Of a stretch of 40,652 bases of DNA, positions 18,639 to 28,304 are shown piece by piece. Where the stretch lies: assembly GCF_000429565.1 (NCBI RefSeq), contig NZ_AUCC01000022.1, positions 1-40,652 of the forward strand, written 5' to 3'. Both the position numbers and the translations under genes were made by a program. The stretch is from Arsenophonus nasoniae DSM 15247. GTDB lineage: Bacteria; Pseudomonadota; Gammaproteobacteria; Enterobacterales; Enterobacteriaceae. Each line of letters begins with the position of its first letter. The first letter of the stretch is position 1. Under the pieces are notes generated by a model, which made no database searches, was not told where the DNA came from, and saw nothing but the letters and a program-made list of their open reading frames with translations.

Positions 18639-19552
18639 CGCTAAGTTATGGTTAGTTAAAAAATGCGTTATTCTATTTCTAAACTGAACAATAACGGCTT
18701 TTACCACCATCACAGACTATATTTAATTAAATATTTTTAAAATAATTTATTAAATCTTTCGATGCTATCAGACTATCAGACTATCAGACTATCAGACTAT
18801 CAGATATATAATAAAATATAGTTTAATTTTAAAATGATTTTTCGACGATATTAAAGGATATTTGGTTAAGTGAACAGCTATTTATTGCCTAACAATAGGC
18901 ATAATTAAAGTTTTAGTCGTACGCTCTTTTTATAAAAAATTAACATGGTTTGTAGTTAATGTTGATAAATTATATCCATTATTAAAATAATTAAATATTA
19001 AATTAAATAAGTAGGCTGAAATTAGAATTGAATTTTTGCGGTAAAATTTATTGTAACTTTTGAGATATGCAAAATATTAATAAGTTGATGCTGATTTTTG
19101 TTTGTATAATTCGCTTTCATGAAAATAACAATAGGTATATTCTTAAAGTAATGCTTTTATGATGTCTGAATTATCTTAAATAATATATTTACGTATAGAT
19201 GTTAAAATATGTGTTAAATTGTGTATTTTTTTGATTGCAATTTGATTATTTTTAGGTAATATATTGCTTATTACAATGATTATTAATCAACATGATAGGG
19301 CTCTATAATTAAAATGGAATAATTATTTGGCGGCGAATTTATTAGCGATAATTTTATTACTCAAGATTGAGCTTTTTTGTTTTACCTATATTTTATACCC
19401 GTCTGTTTAGGTATTATTTTTTGCATATCATAAATTACAACTCCAGTTTTTAATTTTTATTATAAATTAATGTATCTAAGTATACTGCTGCGCCGTTTAA
19501 ATATTTCATTATGAATTTGAAATATATCATTTGTTTTATTAGGAATATATAC
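18639..19552. other. Long AT-rich region upstream of the fimbrial operon
   Basis: About 900 bases without a plausible gene. It includes the CTATCAGA octamer array (18765-18804) and AT-rich DNA of the kind silenced by H-NS and found ahead of fimbrial operons. No invertible element with paired inverted repeats, and no recombinase gene, was seen. Confidence 0.55.
18765..18804. repeat. Tandem octamer CTATCAGA, five exact copies
   Basis: Five uninterrupted copies of CTATCAGA occupy 18765-18804, about 750 bases before the fimbrial subunit start. Eight-base arrays of this kind are prone to slipped-strand changes. The distance to the operon is large, so a role in fimbrial phase variation is only a possibility. 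Confidence 0.95.
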
Positions 19553-20116
19553 ATGAAAAATAATCTTACCAGCTATTTTATTGGCTTATTGTTAATTTTA
19601 TTTTGTAATACTGCTTTGGCTGCAACTGGTGGAACTGTGAAGTTTAGTGGAGCAATTATCGACACGCCTTGTAGCTTAACTTTAGCCTCTGAATCATCTA
19701 GTTCTTCTTCTTCTTTAGCTATCGATATGGGAGTTTATATGAAAGATAAGGTACCGAATGCTTCAGGTCAAAAAGTTGTTGGTAGTGAGAAGGAATTGTC
19801 AATTAAGCTACAAGATTGTCCTCATTATGATGGTTACGATATTATGCCTAAAATAGTATTTAGAGCAAATCATGATGATCATAATTCGAAATTAATTAAG
19901 TTAGATGGTACAGGTGCTGAAGGAATTGGTATAGGTCTTTATGATTCTTCAGGCAGATTATTAGATATTAAAGACGTATATGAATCAAAAGTGGCCACTT
20001 CAAAGGATAATCGTATGTTAACCTTTCTTTTTAAAGCGGCATATGTATCTAATGGCCAGAAAGTTAAATCTGGTAAAGCAAATGCTTCGATAAATTTTGA
20101 AGTTTCTTATAAATAA
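19553..20116 (+). CDS. Fimbrial major subunit (type 1 pilin family)
   Basis: I place the start at the ATG at 19553, with AGGA 8 bases ahead; a longer frame from 19511 would bury the signal peptide. The 187-residue product has a signal peptide (MKNNLTSYFIGLLLILFCNTALA|ATGG). The mature domain has the pilin features: GGTVKFSGAIIDTPCSL with the first cysteine, LQDCPHY with the second (the canonical disulfide), and an ending ASINFEVSYK with the penultimate tyrosine used as donor/chaperone signal. A run of seven serines (SESSSSSSSL) follows the first cysteine, coded partly by a TCT repeat. It is first in a subunit-chaperone-usher-adhesin operon and would be secreted as the rod subunit. Confidence 0.85.
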   Translation: MKNNLTSYFIGLLLILFCNTALAATGGTVKFSGAIIDTPCSLTLASESSSSSSSLAIDMGVYMKDKVPNASGQKVVGSEKELSIKLQDCPHYDGYDIMPKIVFRANHDDHNSKLIKLDGTGAEGIGIGLYDSSGRLLDIKDVYESKVATSKDNRMLTFLFKAAYVSNGQKVKSGKANASINFEVSYK

Positions 20117-20199
20117 AAATTGATAATTGAATTTCTAGATATTTTTTCTAGTCATAGAAAGGATTCTTTATATTTATGACTAATGTTTGAGTAATAATA

Positions 20200-20886
20200 A
20201 TGAGAAACAGAATAATAAAACTTTTAATACCTTATATACTATTATTTTTTATATTTGAAGCTTATGCAAATGTGACAATTAATGGAACCCGGGTTATTTA
20301 TAATGGCAATAAAAGAGAAGCTTCAATTCTAGTAACAAATCATGATGAGAATAGGCCTTATTTAATTCAATCCTTTATCAGTGTTGATGCAAATGGCAAA
20401 AAAGCACCGTTTATTGTTACTCCACCTTTATTTCGTTTAGATGGCGGCAAAGAAAATATTTTACGAATTATGCGAACAGGCGGTGATTTGCCTTTGAATA
20501 GAGAATCTATTTTTTATCTCAACGTGAAAGCGATTCCCTCAGCCCCGGATAATAGGCAGAATATTTTATTTATTACAGTAAAAACGCGCATAAAATTATT
20601 TTATCGGCCCGAAAAAATTCAAGGTGATGCAGAAGAAAGTTATAAATTATTAACCTTTCGCTGGCTTGGTAAACAATTAGAAGTTAAAAATCCAAGTAAT
20701 TATTATGTGACTATTAATCAACTTAAAATTGGCAATCAAATCGTTAATTTAAATGATACAGATATGATTGCCCCGCAAGAAATAGCTTATTTTAATATAT
20801 CTGCTAACTCATCTAATTTAATTAGTTGGAATAGTATAAATAGTTATGGTGGTATTAGTGCAGAGATGAAAAAAAATCTACCTTAG
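20200..20886 (+). CDS. Periplasmic fimbrial chaperone (PapD/FimC family)
   Basis: The 228-residue product has a signal peptide ending at YANVTINGTRVIYNGNKREASILVTN, the standard chaperone opening. Family markers follow: PYLIQSFI, PFIVTPPLFRLDGGKENILRIMRTGGDLPLNRESIFYLNVKAIPS (the G1-strand region and conserved LNVKAIP), and RIKLFYRP. A second immunoglobulin-like domain covers about 145-228. It holds pilin subunits in the periplasm and delivers them to the usher. It sits 83 bases after the subunit gene and abuts the usher start without a gap. Confidence 0.93.
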   Translation: MRNRIIKLLIPYILLFFIFEAYANVTINGTRVIYNGNKREASILVTNHDENRPYLIQSFISVDANGKKAPFIVTPPLFRLDGGKENILRIMRTGGDLPLNRESIFYLNVKAIPSAPDNRQNILFITVKTRIKLFYRPEKIQGDAEESYKLLTFRWLGKQLEVKNPSNYYVTINQLKIGNQIVNLNDTDMIAPQEIAYFNISANSSNLISWNSINSYGGISAEMKKNLP

Positions 20887-23439
20887 ATGAGATGGAAGGC
20901 CTTTAATGTGATTTTTTTTAATAACCAATTAGAAAAAAAACAACTATGCTCATTTGTATTTTTTCTAGTCACTTTAAGTTCATTGATATTTTTACCCGAA
21001 ATTATTGCTCAAGATTATTTTCCATTATCTGCGTTAGAAATAAGTAACGCTGAGCAGGCGGTTATTGACTTGAGTACGTTTTCTTCACCTGGCGGCCAGT
21101 TGCTAGGAACGTACCGAGTCACTGTTTTGTTTAATGGAACAGAGAAGGAGAACAAGGATATTAACTTTGTTCAGAAGAATGGAAAATTATTTGCGGCGTT
21201 AACTGTTGATGATTTAAGGCGATTCGGGGTTAAAATCACGGCTTTTCCTGCATTGATGAAGCTTCCAGCCAACCAGATTTTGTATAATATTGAGGATTAT
21301 ATTCCCTACGCCACAATATTATTCGATTTTCATCAACAACGCCTGGAAATTAATATTCCACAAGCCGTGATGGATAATCAGGCCAGAGATACTGTTCCAA
21401 CCGATTTATGGCAACAAGGGGAATCGGCTTTTTTAATCAGTTATGACTTTAGTGGTTCGCATAATCATAATCACAATATAACGAGTCAAAATTATTATTT
21501 AAATTTACACAATGGAATTAATATCGGCGCTTGGCGCTTTCGAAATCAATTAGTTTATAACTATGATTCGCAAGCAGGTAAGAATAATTTATCTTCTGTT
21601 AATAGTTATATTCAACGAGATATTCATAAATTAAAAAGCCAAATTATTTTGGGTGAAACATTTACTACTAATGAGGTTTTTGAAAGTATAAAATTTATTG
21701 GGGCATCAATTATCTCAGATGACTTAATGTTACCAAGTAGTCAACATGATTTTGCGCCAGTTATTAGAGGAATAGCGCAAACACACGCGCGAGTTACGGT
21801 GCGGCAAAATAATTATGTTATTTATGAAAATTATGTTCCGCCTGGTCCTTTTGAGATTTCCGATCTTTATGCAATATATGGTTCGGGTAATTTGCATGTT
21901 ACCATTACTGAAGATAATGGCAAACAAACAAAATTTATCCAGCCATTTTCTTCAGTGCCCATTATGCAACGAGAAGGTAAATTAAAGTATCAATTTACTT
22001 TGGGGCGTTTTGCTGGTTCAAAAAAAAATTCTTATCAACCCTATTTTAGCGAATTAGTTTCAATATATGGGGTTTCTAATCGATTAAGTTTATTATCGGG
22101 TATTCAAGCTGCGGAAAATTATTTATCGCTTTCTCTAGGGCTAGGGCTAGGGTTAGGTTTAGATAATTTTGGTGCTATTTTTTTTAATGCCATATTTGCT
22201 GATGCGAAGCTGGCGAATAATAGACGTAAAAAAGGGCAGTCTTATAAAATTCAATATGAGAAAAGTATTGATGAAATAGGAACATCCTTTAATTTTTCCG
22301 GAAATTTTTATACTAGTCCTGAATATTATTCTTTTCTAGAAGTAAATAGACCTTTAAAAAAACAGGATACTGCAAACGGACAAAATAAACTGAGCCAATT
22401 TCAGTTTACGCTCAATCAAAATATGTATGATTTTGGTAATTTTTATTTTTCTGCTTATTGGCAGAATTATCGCCGAACAAAAGGTACGACTCAATCATTA
22501 TCTGCCGGTTATAATATTAATATTGCTGATATTACTTTTGGCATAAATTTATTTTTTAATAATAATGATGAATCGACTGAAAATAAAGATAAACAAATAG
22601 CATTTAATGTTTCTGTACCCTTCAGTAAATGGTTACCTAGTGGTTGGATCACTTATAATATTAATAATAATACAATAAATGGGCAGCAATTAGCTGTTAA
22701 TGGCACTTTATTAGATAATGATGAATTATTATATAATGTTCGGCTAGATAATAATTATACTAGTTTAAAAGAATTGGGTGGTGGTATTTCTGTGAATTAT
22801 ACCAATAGCCTGGCTCGGATGAATGTAGGGTATAATTATAATAATAACGAGTGTTCTTTTAATTATGGGCTTTCTGGTGGCGTGATCGTTCATCGAAATG
22901 GGATTGTTTTTTCTCAACCATTAGGGGAAACGATCATATTAGTTAAAGCTGATGGTGCGATGCAAACCAAAATATTGAATCATCGAGGTATTAAAACTGA
23001 TGCACGCGGTTATGCAGTGATACCCTATAGCGAACCGTATAATTATAACTATATTACCATTGATACTGAATCATTAGCCAATGGAGTAGATATTGATAAT
23101 CCGGTGCAAAAAGTGGTACCAACCAGAGGGGCGGTAGCAACCGTTAATTTTAATGTGCGTCGTGGTAATCGTATATTAGTCAAATTATCGCAAAATAATA
23201 AGCCAGTCCCTTTTGGTGCTATTGCCACATTAATTGATGGTGATAGCCATGGCATTGTTGGTGATGATGGAGAATTATATTTAAATGCAGTCCCTGATTT
23301 AGCCAACATAAAGGTTCAATGGGGAAAAGATGAACAGCAACAGTGTTACGTCAAATTAGATCTTTCTAAACTAGCAAAAGAATTAGATATATTAGAAATC
23401 GATGCTGATTGTTATATAGATAAACATTTTTCCGTATAA
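20887..23439 (+). CDS. Outer-membrane fimbrial usher (FimD/PapC family)
   Basis: The 850-residue product has a long signal region ending near IIA|QDYFPLSALEI. The order is N-terminal chaperone-binding domain (about 45-170), 24-strand barrel with plug domain (GASIISDDLMLPSSQHDFAPVIRGIAQTHARVTVRQNNY), and C-terminal domains (GAVATVNFNVRRGNRILVK, ending with the cysteine pair QQCYVKLD and DADCYID). It exports and polymerises pilins in the outer membrane. A hexamer CTAGGG occurs three times in tandem at 22135-22152 and encodes a Leu-Gly repeat in a barrel strand; changes there would stay in frame. It begins directly after the chaperone stop codon (TAG then ATG). Confidence 0.93.
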   Translation: MRWKAFNVIFFNNQLEKKQLCSFVFFLVTLSSLIFLPEIIAQDYFPLSALEISNAEQAVIDLSTFSSPGGQLLGTYRVTVLFNGTEKENKDINFVQKNGKLFAALTVDDLRRFGVKITAFPALMKLPANQILYNIEDYIPYATILFDFHQQRLEINIPQAVMDNQARDTVPTDLWQQGESAFLISYDFSGSHNHNHNITSQNYYLNLHNGINIGAWRFRNQLVYNYDSQAGKNNLSSVNSYIQRDIHKLKSQIILGETFTTNEVFESIKFIGASIISDDLMLPSSQHDFAPVIRGIAQTHARVTVRQNNYVIYENYVPPGPFEISDLYAIYGSGNLHVTITEDNGKQTKFIQPFSSVPIMQREGKLKYQFTLGRFAGSKKNSYQPYFSELVSIYGVSNRLSLLSGIQAAENYLSLSLGLGLGLGLDNFGAIFFNAIFADAKLANNRRKKGQSYKIQYEKSIDEIGTSFNFSGNFYTSPEYYSFLEVNRPLKKQDTANGQNKLSQFQFTLNQNMYDFGNFYFSAYWQNYRRTKGTTQSLSAGYNINIADITFGINLFFNNNDESTENKDKQIAFNVSVPFSKWLPSGWITYNINNNTINGQQLAVNGTLLDNDELLYNVRLDNNYTSLKELGGGISVNYTNSLARMNVGYNYNNNECSFNYGLSGGVIVHRNGIVFSQPLGETIILVKADGAMQTKILNHRGIKTDARGYAVIPYSEPYNYNYITIDTESLANGVDIDNPVQKVVPTRGAVATVNFNVRRGNRILVKLSQNNKPVPFGAIATLIDGDSHGIVGDDGELYLNAVPDLANIKVQWGKDEQQQCYVKLDLSKLAKELDILEIDADCYIDKHFSV

Positions 23440-23456
23440 AATATAATAGGAATTAT

Positions 23457-24365
23457 ATGTCATTTAAATTTAAGATATATTTATTGATAATTTTTATTTT
23501 AATTCAAAGTTATATATCATTTGCTGTTGCCGGAAAATGTTCAGCTTATATCACAGAACAAAATATTGTATTTGATGAGTTATCAGTTCATTATGATAAT
23601 ACCCATTTCCCCTATAAAGTAAGAAAAATTGGTAGTGAAATTAAGATTAATTGCCAGAAGAAAGGTGATAACTATGTCTATGTTAAATCTATTGAAGGAA
23701 TAAAATCAGTCAGTGGGTATTATTTTAATACTAATCTTAATGGTGTGAAATTGCGCTGGCAGCTTGAACGAAAAGGATTTGGAGCAAAAAAAATGGGATT
23801 GAATGGATATAGAAGGATTGATGAAGGTAATAAAAAAATATTTATTGGTCGTTTTACTATAATTATTTATTCTGATTTTCAAGCTGGAGAAGTGAATCCT
23901 ATAAAAATAACGCTTGCTCACCGCGATGGAAACCGAGATACAGGAGAAACATTATTTACTTATCATATCCCTAAATTTAAAATTAAGGAACAGTCATGCA
24001 AAATAAAAACACCGAAATTAAATGTTCAGATGGGGACAGTATTTAAAAATAATTTTAAAGGTAAAGGAAGTACCACGGGAGAGCGAACTTTTAACATCGA
24101 TGTAAACTGTAAAGGTGTTAATCAGGCCTATATTACCTGGCAAGGAGGTGACTCAAATGGTGTTATACCAGCGGATAAAGATTCGTCAGCGACCGGGGTT
24201 GGGATTCAGATTTTTGCTAATAATACACCCATTATTTTTAATAAAAAACTCGATATCGATTTTTTTAAACAATTAACTTACAGTGCAAAATATTATCAGA
24301 CTGGGAATAGTGTTTCTGCCGGAACGGTTAATGCAACAGCAACATTTACTATTGATTATAAGTAA
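23457..24365 (+). CDS. Fimbrial tip adhesin, two-domain
   Basis: The 302-residue product has a signal peptide (about residues 1-25, ending FAVAG|KCS). An N-terminal receptor-binding region of about 160 residues is unlike any I recognise. A C-terminal pilin domain starts near KEQSCKIKTPKLNVQMG and ends ATATFTIDYK, with a second cysteine in VNCKG. Two-domain length, pilin-like C-terminus and last place in the operon make it the tip adhesin (FimH/MrpH-like in role). The ligand cannot be predicted. It starts 17 bases after the usher stop. Confidence 0.8.
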   Translation: MSFKFKIYLLIIFILIQSYISFAVAGKCSAYITEQNIVFDELSVHYDNTHFPYKVRKIGSEIKINCQKKGDNYVYVKSIEGIKSVSGYYFNTNLNGVKLRWQLERKGFGAKKMGLNGYRRIDEGNKKIFIGRFTIIIYSDFQAGEVNPIKITLAHRDGNRDTGETLFTYHIPKFKIKEQSCKIKTPKLNVQMGTVFKNNFKGKGSTTGERTFNIDVNCKGVNQAYITWQGGDSNGVIPADKDSSATGVGIQIFANNTPIIFNKKLDIDFFKQLTYSAKYYQTGNSVSAGTVNATATFTIDYK

Positions 24366-24825
24366 AATAAATTTCTTATCACGGATATTAATATATCAAT
24401 AAGATATACTGATTATTTAATTTATTTTCCTTTTCTCTATTGGTTTATTCATTTAACTAGCATACTAACTTCACGTTAATTTGATTAAACAGTAACATTT
24501 TTATTTTTACCCATATTAATAATGTTTATTATTTTACAATAATAACATTTTTAACCTATCATTAACGCGCGACCTATTAATAGTTTAATAATTGTATTGT
24601 TAACGCTGTCACAAAAAAATATTTCTTTTTTATTTTTAACCACTCATTGGATTTATTTAAGCGCTTACTTAGAAAAAAATCAACGACTACCTCTTCCGCT
24701 TTATTATAATCATCATGGCAAAGGATGTTTTTAAACTGCCATGAATTAAAAAATAGATGCTAAAAATAGTCAATAAAAGTTATTCCCATTTGACATGTTT
24801 ATTTTAACTAGGAAGAGTTTCTTAA
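24366..24825. other. Intergenic region upstream of btsT
   Basis: This 460-base stretch has no plausible gene. It includes the candidate CRP site at 24598-24613 and otherwise AT-rich DNA. I could not identify a BtsR site with confidence. Confidence 0.5.
24598..24613. promoter_or_regulatory. Candidate CRP-cAMP site
   Basis: TGTTA-ACGCTG-TCACA matches the CRP consensus TGTGA-N6-TCACA at nine of ten positions, 212 bases before the btsT start. E. coli btsT expression depends on CRP by family knowledge. The distance to the promoter is unknown here. Confidence 0.5.
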
Positions 24826-26979
24826 ATGAATAAGAATAATATATTAAGGCATATCCCTTGGTTAATATTAGGGATCATTGGTGCTATTTGTTTAGGTGTG
24901 GTTGCCCTTAGACGTGGAGAGCACATTAGTGCTTTATGGATCATTATTGCTTCCATTGCCGTTTATTTAATTTCGTACCGCTATTACAGTTTATATATTG
25001 CCAAAAAAGTATTGCAGCTTGACCCAACCCGTTCAACACCCGCCGTTCTTAATAATGATGGATTAAATTATGTACCCACAAATCGCAATGTTTTATTTGG
25101 TCATCATTTTGCCGCTATTGCTGGCGCAGGCCCATTAGTCGGGCCGGTATTGGCGGCACAGGTTGGTTATTTGCCAGGTACACTATGGCTGTTGGCAGGT
25201 GTTGTGCTTGCCGGTGCGGTACAGGATTTTATGGTGTTATTTATTTCATCGCGCCGCAATGCGATTTCTTTAGGCGAAATCGTAAAAAAAGAGATGGGGG
25301 TCGTGCCCGGTTCAATTGCGTTATTCGGCTGCTTTTTGATTATGATTATCATCTTAGCCGTATTAGCGTTAATTGTTGTAAAAGCATTGGCCGAAAGTCC
25401 ATGGGGTGTTTTTACCGTTTGTTCAACCGTACCGATTGCGCTATTTATGGGTATTTACATGCGCTATATTCGGCCAGGATGTGTCGCTGAGGTCTCGATT
25501 ATCGGAGTTATTCTATTGATTGCGGCTATTTGGTTTGGTGGTGTTATTGCTCATGATCCTTATTGGGGACCCGCGTTAACCTTTAAAGATACGACTATTA
25601 CTTATGTCTTAATTGGCTATGCTTTTGTTTCCGCACTATTGCCAGTATGGTTGATTTTAGCACCACGAGATTATTTGGCGACCTTTTTGAAAATAGGTGT
25701 CATCGTTGGTTTAGCAATTGGGATTGTTATTCTAAACCCAGATTTAAAAATGCCGGCTGTAACCCAATTTGTTGATGGAAGCGGGCCGGTTTGGAAAGGG
25801 TCATTATTTCCCTTTCTGTTTATTACTATTGCTTGTGGTGCCGTGTCTGGTTTTCATGCGTTAATTGCGTCAGGAACAACGCCTAAATTATTGGCCAATG
25901 AGACTGATGCGGGCTACATCGGTTATGGCGCTATGCTAATGGAGTCATTTGTGGCTATCATGGCGCTAGTTGCTGCTTCTATTATTGAACCGGGTCTCTA
26001 TTTTGCGATGAATACGCCGCCGGCAGCATTAGGCTTTAGCATGCCTAATTTGCATCAATTAGGCGGCTCCGATGCAGCTATGATTATGGCGCAATTGAAA
26101 GCAGTTACCGTACATGCTGCGGCAACAGTTAGTTCTTGGGGATTTATTATTTCGCCAGAGGAAATCTTGCAAACGGCTAAAGATATCGGTGAACCTTCTG
26201 TTTTGAATCGTGCCGGTGGTGCGCCTACGCTTGCGGTAGGTATTGCTTATGTATTTCAGCAAATTATCCCTGCTGCTGATATGGGATTTTGGTATCACTT
26301 TGGTATTCTTTTCGAAGCTTTATTTATTTTGACCGCTTTGGATGCCGGCACACGTTCTGGTCGATTTATGTTACAAGATCTTTTGGCTAATTTTATCCCG
26401 GCGCTGAAAAAAACAGATTCATTAGTCGCTGGTATTATTGCTACTGCCGGTTGTGTTGGTTTATGGGGTTACCTGCTTTATCAAGGGGTTGTTGATCCTT
26501 TAGGTGGTGTTAAAAGTTTATGGCCATTATTTGGTATCTCCAATCAGATGTTGGCAGCCGTTGCGTTAGTTTTAAGCAGTGTTATTTTGATTAAAATGAA
26601 GCGTACTAAGTTTATTTGGGTAACACTTGTTCCAGCAATATGGTTATTAATATGTACTACATGGGCGTTGGGTTTGAAGTTATTTAGCGCTGATCCTCAG
26701 TTGGAAGGCTTTATCTATTTGGCTCATTCATACCAAGCAAAAGTAGCAACAGCAACCACTGCTACAACGGCGCAAAAACTGTCTGATATGCATCATATTG
26801 TGATCAATAATTATACTAATGCAGGATTAAGTATTTTATTCTTGCTCGTGGTGTATAGCATTATTTTTTATGGGCTTAAAATAGCAATAAAAGCAGGAAA
26901 AACAGCTAGACGTTCAGATAGGGAAACACCTTATGTTTCTGTCGCTGAAAGCGATATTAAAATTTCCTCCTCACGTTAA
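24826..26979 (+). CDS. btsT: Pyruvate:H+ symporter BtsT (CstA family)
   Basis: The 717-residue inner-membrane protein belongs to the CstA carbon-starvation family. By recall it matches E. coli BtsT (YjiY, 716 residues) more closely than CstA: HIPWLILGIIGAICLGVVALRRGEHISALW at the N-terminus, GLNYVPTNRNVLFGHHFAAIAGAGPLVGPVLAAQ, SGFHALIASGTTPKLLANETDA, and an ending DRETPYVSVAESDIKISSSR. The following yjiX and yjiA genes confirm the btsT context. It imports pyruvate in nutrient-poor conditions. In E. coli the BtsSR two-component system controls it; those genes are not in this window. Start supported by GGAAGAG about 9 bases upstream. Confidence 0.93.
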   Translation: MNKNNILRHIPWLILGIIGAICLGVVALRRGEHISALWIIIASIAVYLISYRYYSLYIAKKVLQLDPTRSTPAVLNNDGLNYVPTNRNVLFGHHFAAIAGAGPLVGPVLAAQVGYLPGTLWLLAGVVLAGAVQDFMVLFISSRRNAISLGEIVKKEMGVVPGSIALFGCFLIMIIILAVLALIVVKALAESPWGVFTVCSTVPIALFMGIYMRYIRPGCVAEVSIIGVILLIAAIWFGGVIAHDPYWGPALTFKDTTITYVLIGYAFVSALLPVWLILAPRDYLATFLKIGVIVGLAIGIVILNPDLKMPAVTQFVDGSGPVWKGSLFPFLFITIACGAVSGFHALIASGTTPKLLANETDAGYIGYGAMLMESFVAIMALVAASIIEPGLYFAMNTPPAALGFSMPNLHQLGGSDAAMIMAQLKAVTVHAAATVSSWGFIISPEEILQTAKDIGEPSVLNRAGGAPTLAVGIAYVFQQIIPAADMGFWYHFGILFEALFILTALDAGTRSGRFMLQDLLANFIPALKKTDSLVAGIIATAGCVGLWGYLLYQGVVDPLGGVKSLWPLFGISNQMLAAVALVLSSVILIKMKRTKFIWVTLVPAIWLLICTTWALGLKLFSADPQLEGFIYLAHSYQAKVATATTATTAQKLSDMHHIVINNYTNAGLSILFLLVVYSIIFYGLKIAIKAGKTARRSDRETPYVSVAESDIKISSSR

Positions 26980-27043
26980 TTAGTATTATTTTTCTCCACA
27001 AAGTAGGTTATTACTTAGGTGGGCGTTTTTTGAGGTAATAAAT

Positions 27044-27247
27044 ATGTTTAATAATCTTGCACGAGCAGGCAAATATTTGGGACAGGCGGCACTTATGCTA
27101 ATCGGTATTCCTGACTATGATAATTATGTTCAGCATATGCAGAATAATCATCCTGAGCAGCCTATTATGAGCTATGAAGAATTTTTTCGGCAACGTCAGG
27201 CAGCGCGTTATGCTAGTAGTGATAAAGGGGGTTTTCGCTGTTGCTAG
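27044..27247 (+). CDS. yjiX: YbdD/YjiX family small protein
   Basis: The 67-residue protein has the family's compact pattern: [49 protein letters not shown], and a C-terminal cysteine pair (GGFRCC). Its function is unknown, but it is nearly always encoded directly behind btsT or cstA. It sits 64 bases after btsT and 35 bases before yjiA. Confidence 0.92.
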   Translation: MFNNLARAGKYLGQAALMLIGIPDYDNYVQHMQNNHPEQPIMSYEEFFRQRQAARYASSDKGGFRCC

Positions 27248-27282
27248 CGATTATTCAATGGATGGGATAACTGAGGCTTAGC

Positions 27283-28251
27283 ATGACACCAATATCAGTA
27301 ACAATATTGACAGGATTTTTAGGGGCAGGCAAAACGACATTACTTCGTCATATTCTCAATGTAAAGCATGGCTATAAGATTGCCGTTATTGAAAATGAAT
27401 TTGGGGCAGAATCGATTGATAGTGAGCTTATCGGTGATAATGCCACTCAGATAACAACCTTAAGTAATGGTTGTATTTGTTGTAATCGCTCGAATGAATT
27501 GGAAAATACGCTATTAGATTTACTGGATGGTAGAGATAAAAAACAATTAGTTTTTGATCGCCTGATTATTGAATGTACTGGAATGGCTGATCCAGGCCCT
27601 ATTACGCAAACTTTTTTTTCACATAACGTTTTTTGTCAACGTTTTGTTTTAGATGGTATTATTGCTGTTGTGGATGCAGTACATGCTGAGAAACAACTGA
27701 ATCAGTTTATTATTGCTCAAGTACAGATTGGTTATGCAGATTGTATTTTGTTGACTAAAACTGATGTTCAATCAAATAATAGCGCGTTGATAGCACGTTT
27801 ACAGCGTATTAATGCCCGAGCAGCTATTTATCCAGTCATCCATGGTGATATAGCTATAGCACCCTTATTTAATTTAAATGGATTTATGCTTAGTGATAAG
27901 TTAACCATTGCAAAACCAGTTTTTCGCTTTATGTCGAGCACACAAAATGCTATTCAATCGATTGTAATCTATCTTGATCAATGGGTTGAATTGGCCGAAT
28001 TATCAAAAATGATGGAGACCTTATTATGTCGTCATGCTGATAATCTTTTACGTTATAAAGGAATATTAGCGATTAAAGATCAGCCTTGTCGATTAATATT
28101 TCAAGGCGTGCAGCGTTTATATAGTGCAGATTGGGATCGTGAATGGCAAGCAGGTGAGGTGCGTCAAGGTGTAATGGTTTTTATTGGTTTACATTTACCG
28201 GAAGAGGAAATACGGCAACAATTTGCATTATTAACTGAAAGCGTTAATTGA
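27283..28251 (+). CDS. yjiA: COG0523 P-loop GTPase YjiA
   Basis: The 322-residue protein is a G3E-family GTPase. The Walker A motif is GFLGAGKTT (11-19), the metal-binding CICC motif is at 64-67, ECTGMADPGP is the switch/Walker B region and LTKTD the guanine-specificity motif. The C-terminal CobW domain runs from about 220. COG0523 proteins act in metal homeostasis or metal insertion; E. coli YjiA binds zinc and other metals, but its client is uncertain. Third gene of the btsT operon. Confidence 0.92.
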   Translation: MTPISVTILTGFLGAGKTTLLRHILNVKHGYKIAVIENEFGAESIDSELIGDNATQITTLSNGCICCNRSNELENTLLDLLDGRDKKQLVFDRLIIECTGMADPGPITQTFFSHNVFCQRFVLDGIIAVVDAVHAEKQLNQFIIAQVQIGYADCILLTKTDVQSNNSALIARLQRINARAAIYPVIHGDIAIAPLFNLNGFMLSDKLTIAKPVFRFMSSTQNAIQSIVIYLDQWVELAELSKMMETLLCRHADNLLRYKGILAIKDQPCRLIFQGVQRLYSADWDREWQAGEVRQGVMVFIGLHLPEEEIRQQFALLTESVN

Positions 28252-28264
28252 TCGGTTATTTTTG

Positions 28265-28298
28265 GCTACCTTAATTGCTTAAAGACAACTAAGGTAGC
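28265..28298. terminator. Shared hairpin between yjiA and the MATE gene
   Basis: GCTACCTTAATTG (28265-28277) pairs with CAACTAAGGTAGC (28286-28298) with one mismatch. It lies between convergent genes. U-tracts are weak on both sides, so efficiency is uncertain. Confidence 0.55.
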
Positions 28299-28304
28299 AG
28301 TATA

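Noticed and set aside
18765-18804. Octamer array read as CRISPR-like
   Set aside because: The repeats are 8 bases and adjacent, without spacers; this is a simple tandem repeat.
23706-23921. Minus-strand 71-codon frame inside the adhesin gene
   Set aside because: Low-complexity shadow of AT-rich coding sequence.
24826-26979. Assignment of the transporter as CstA
   Set aside because: Length, termini and the yjiX-yjiA neighbours fit BtsT better.
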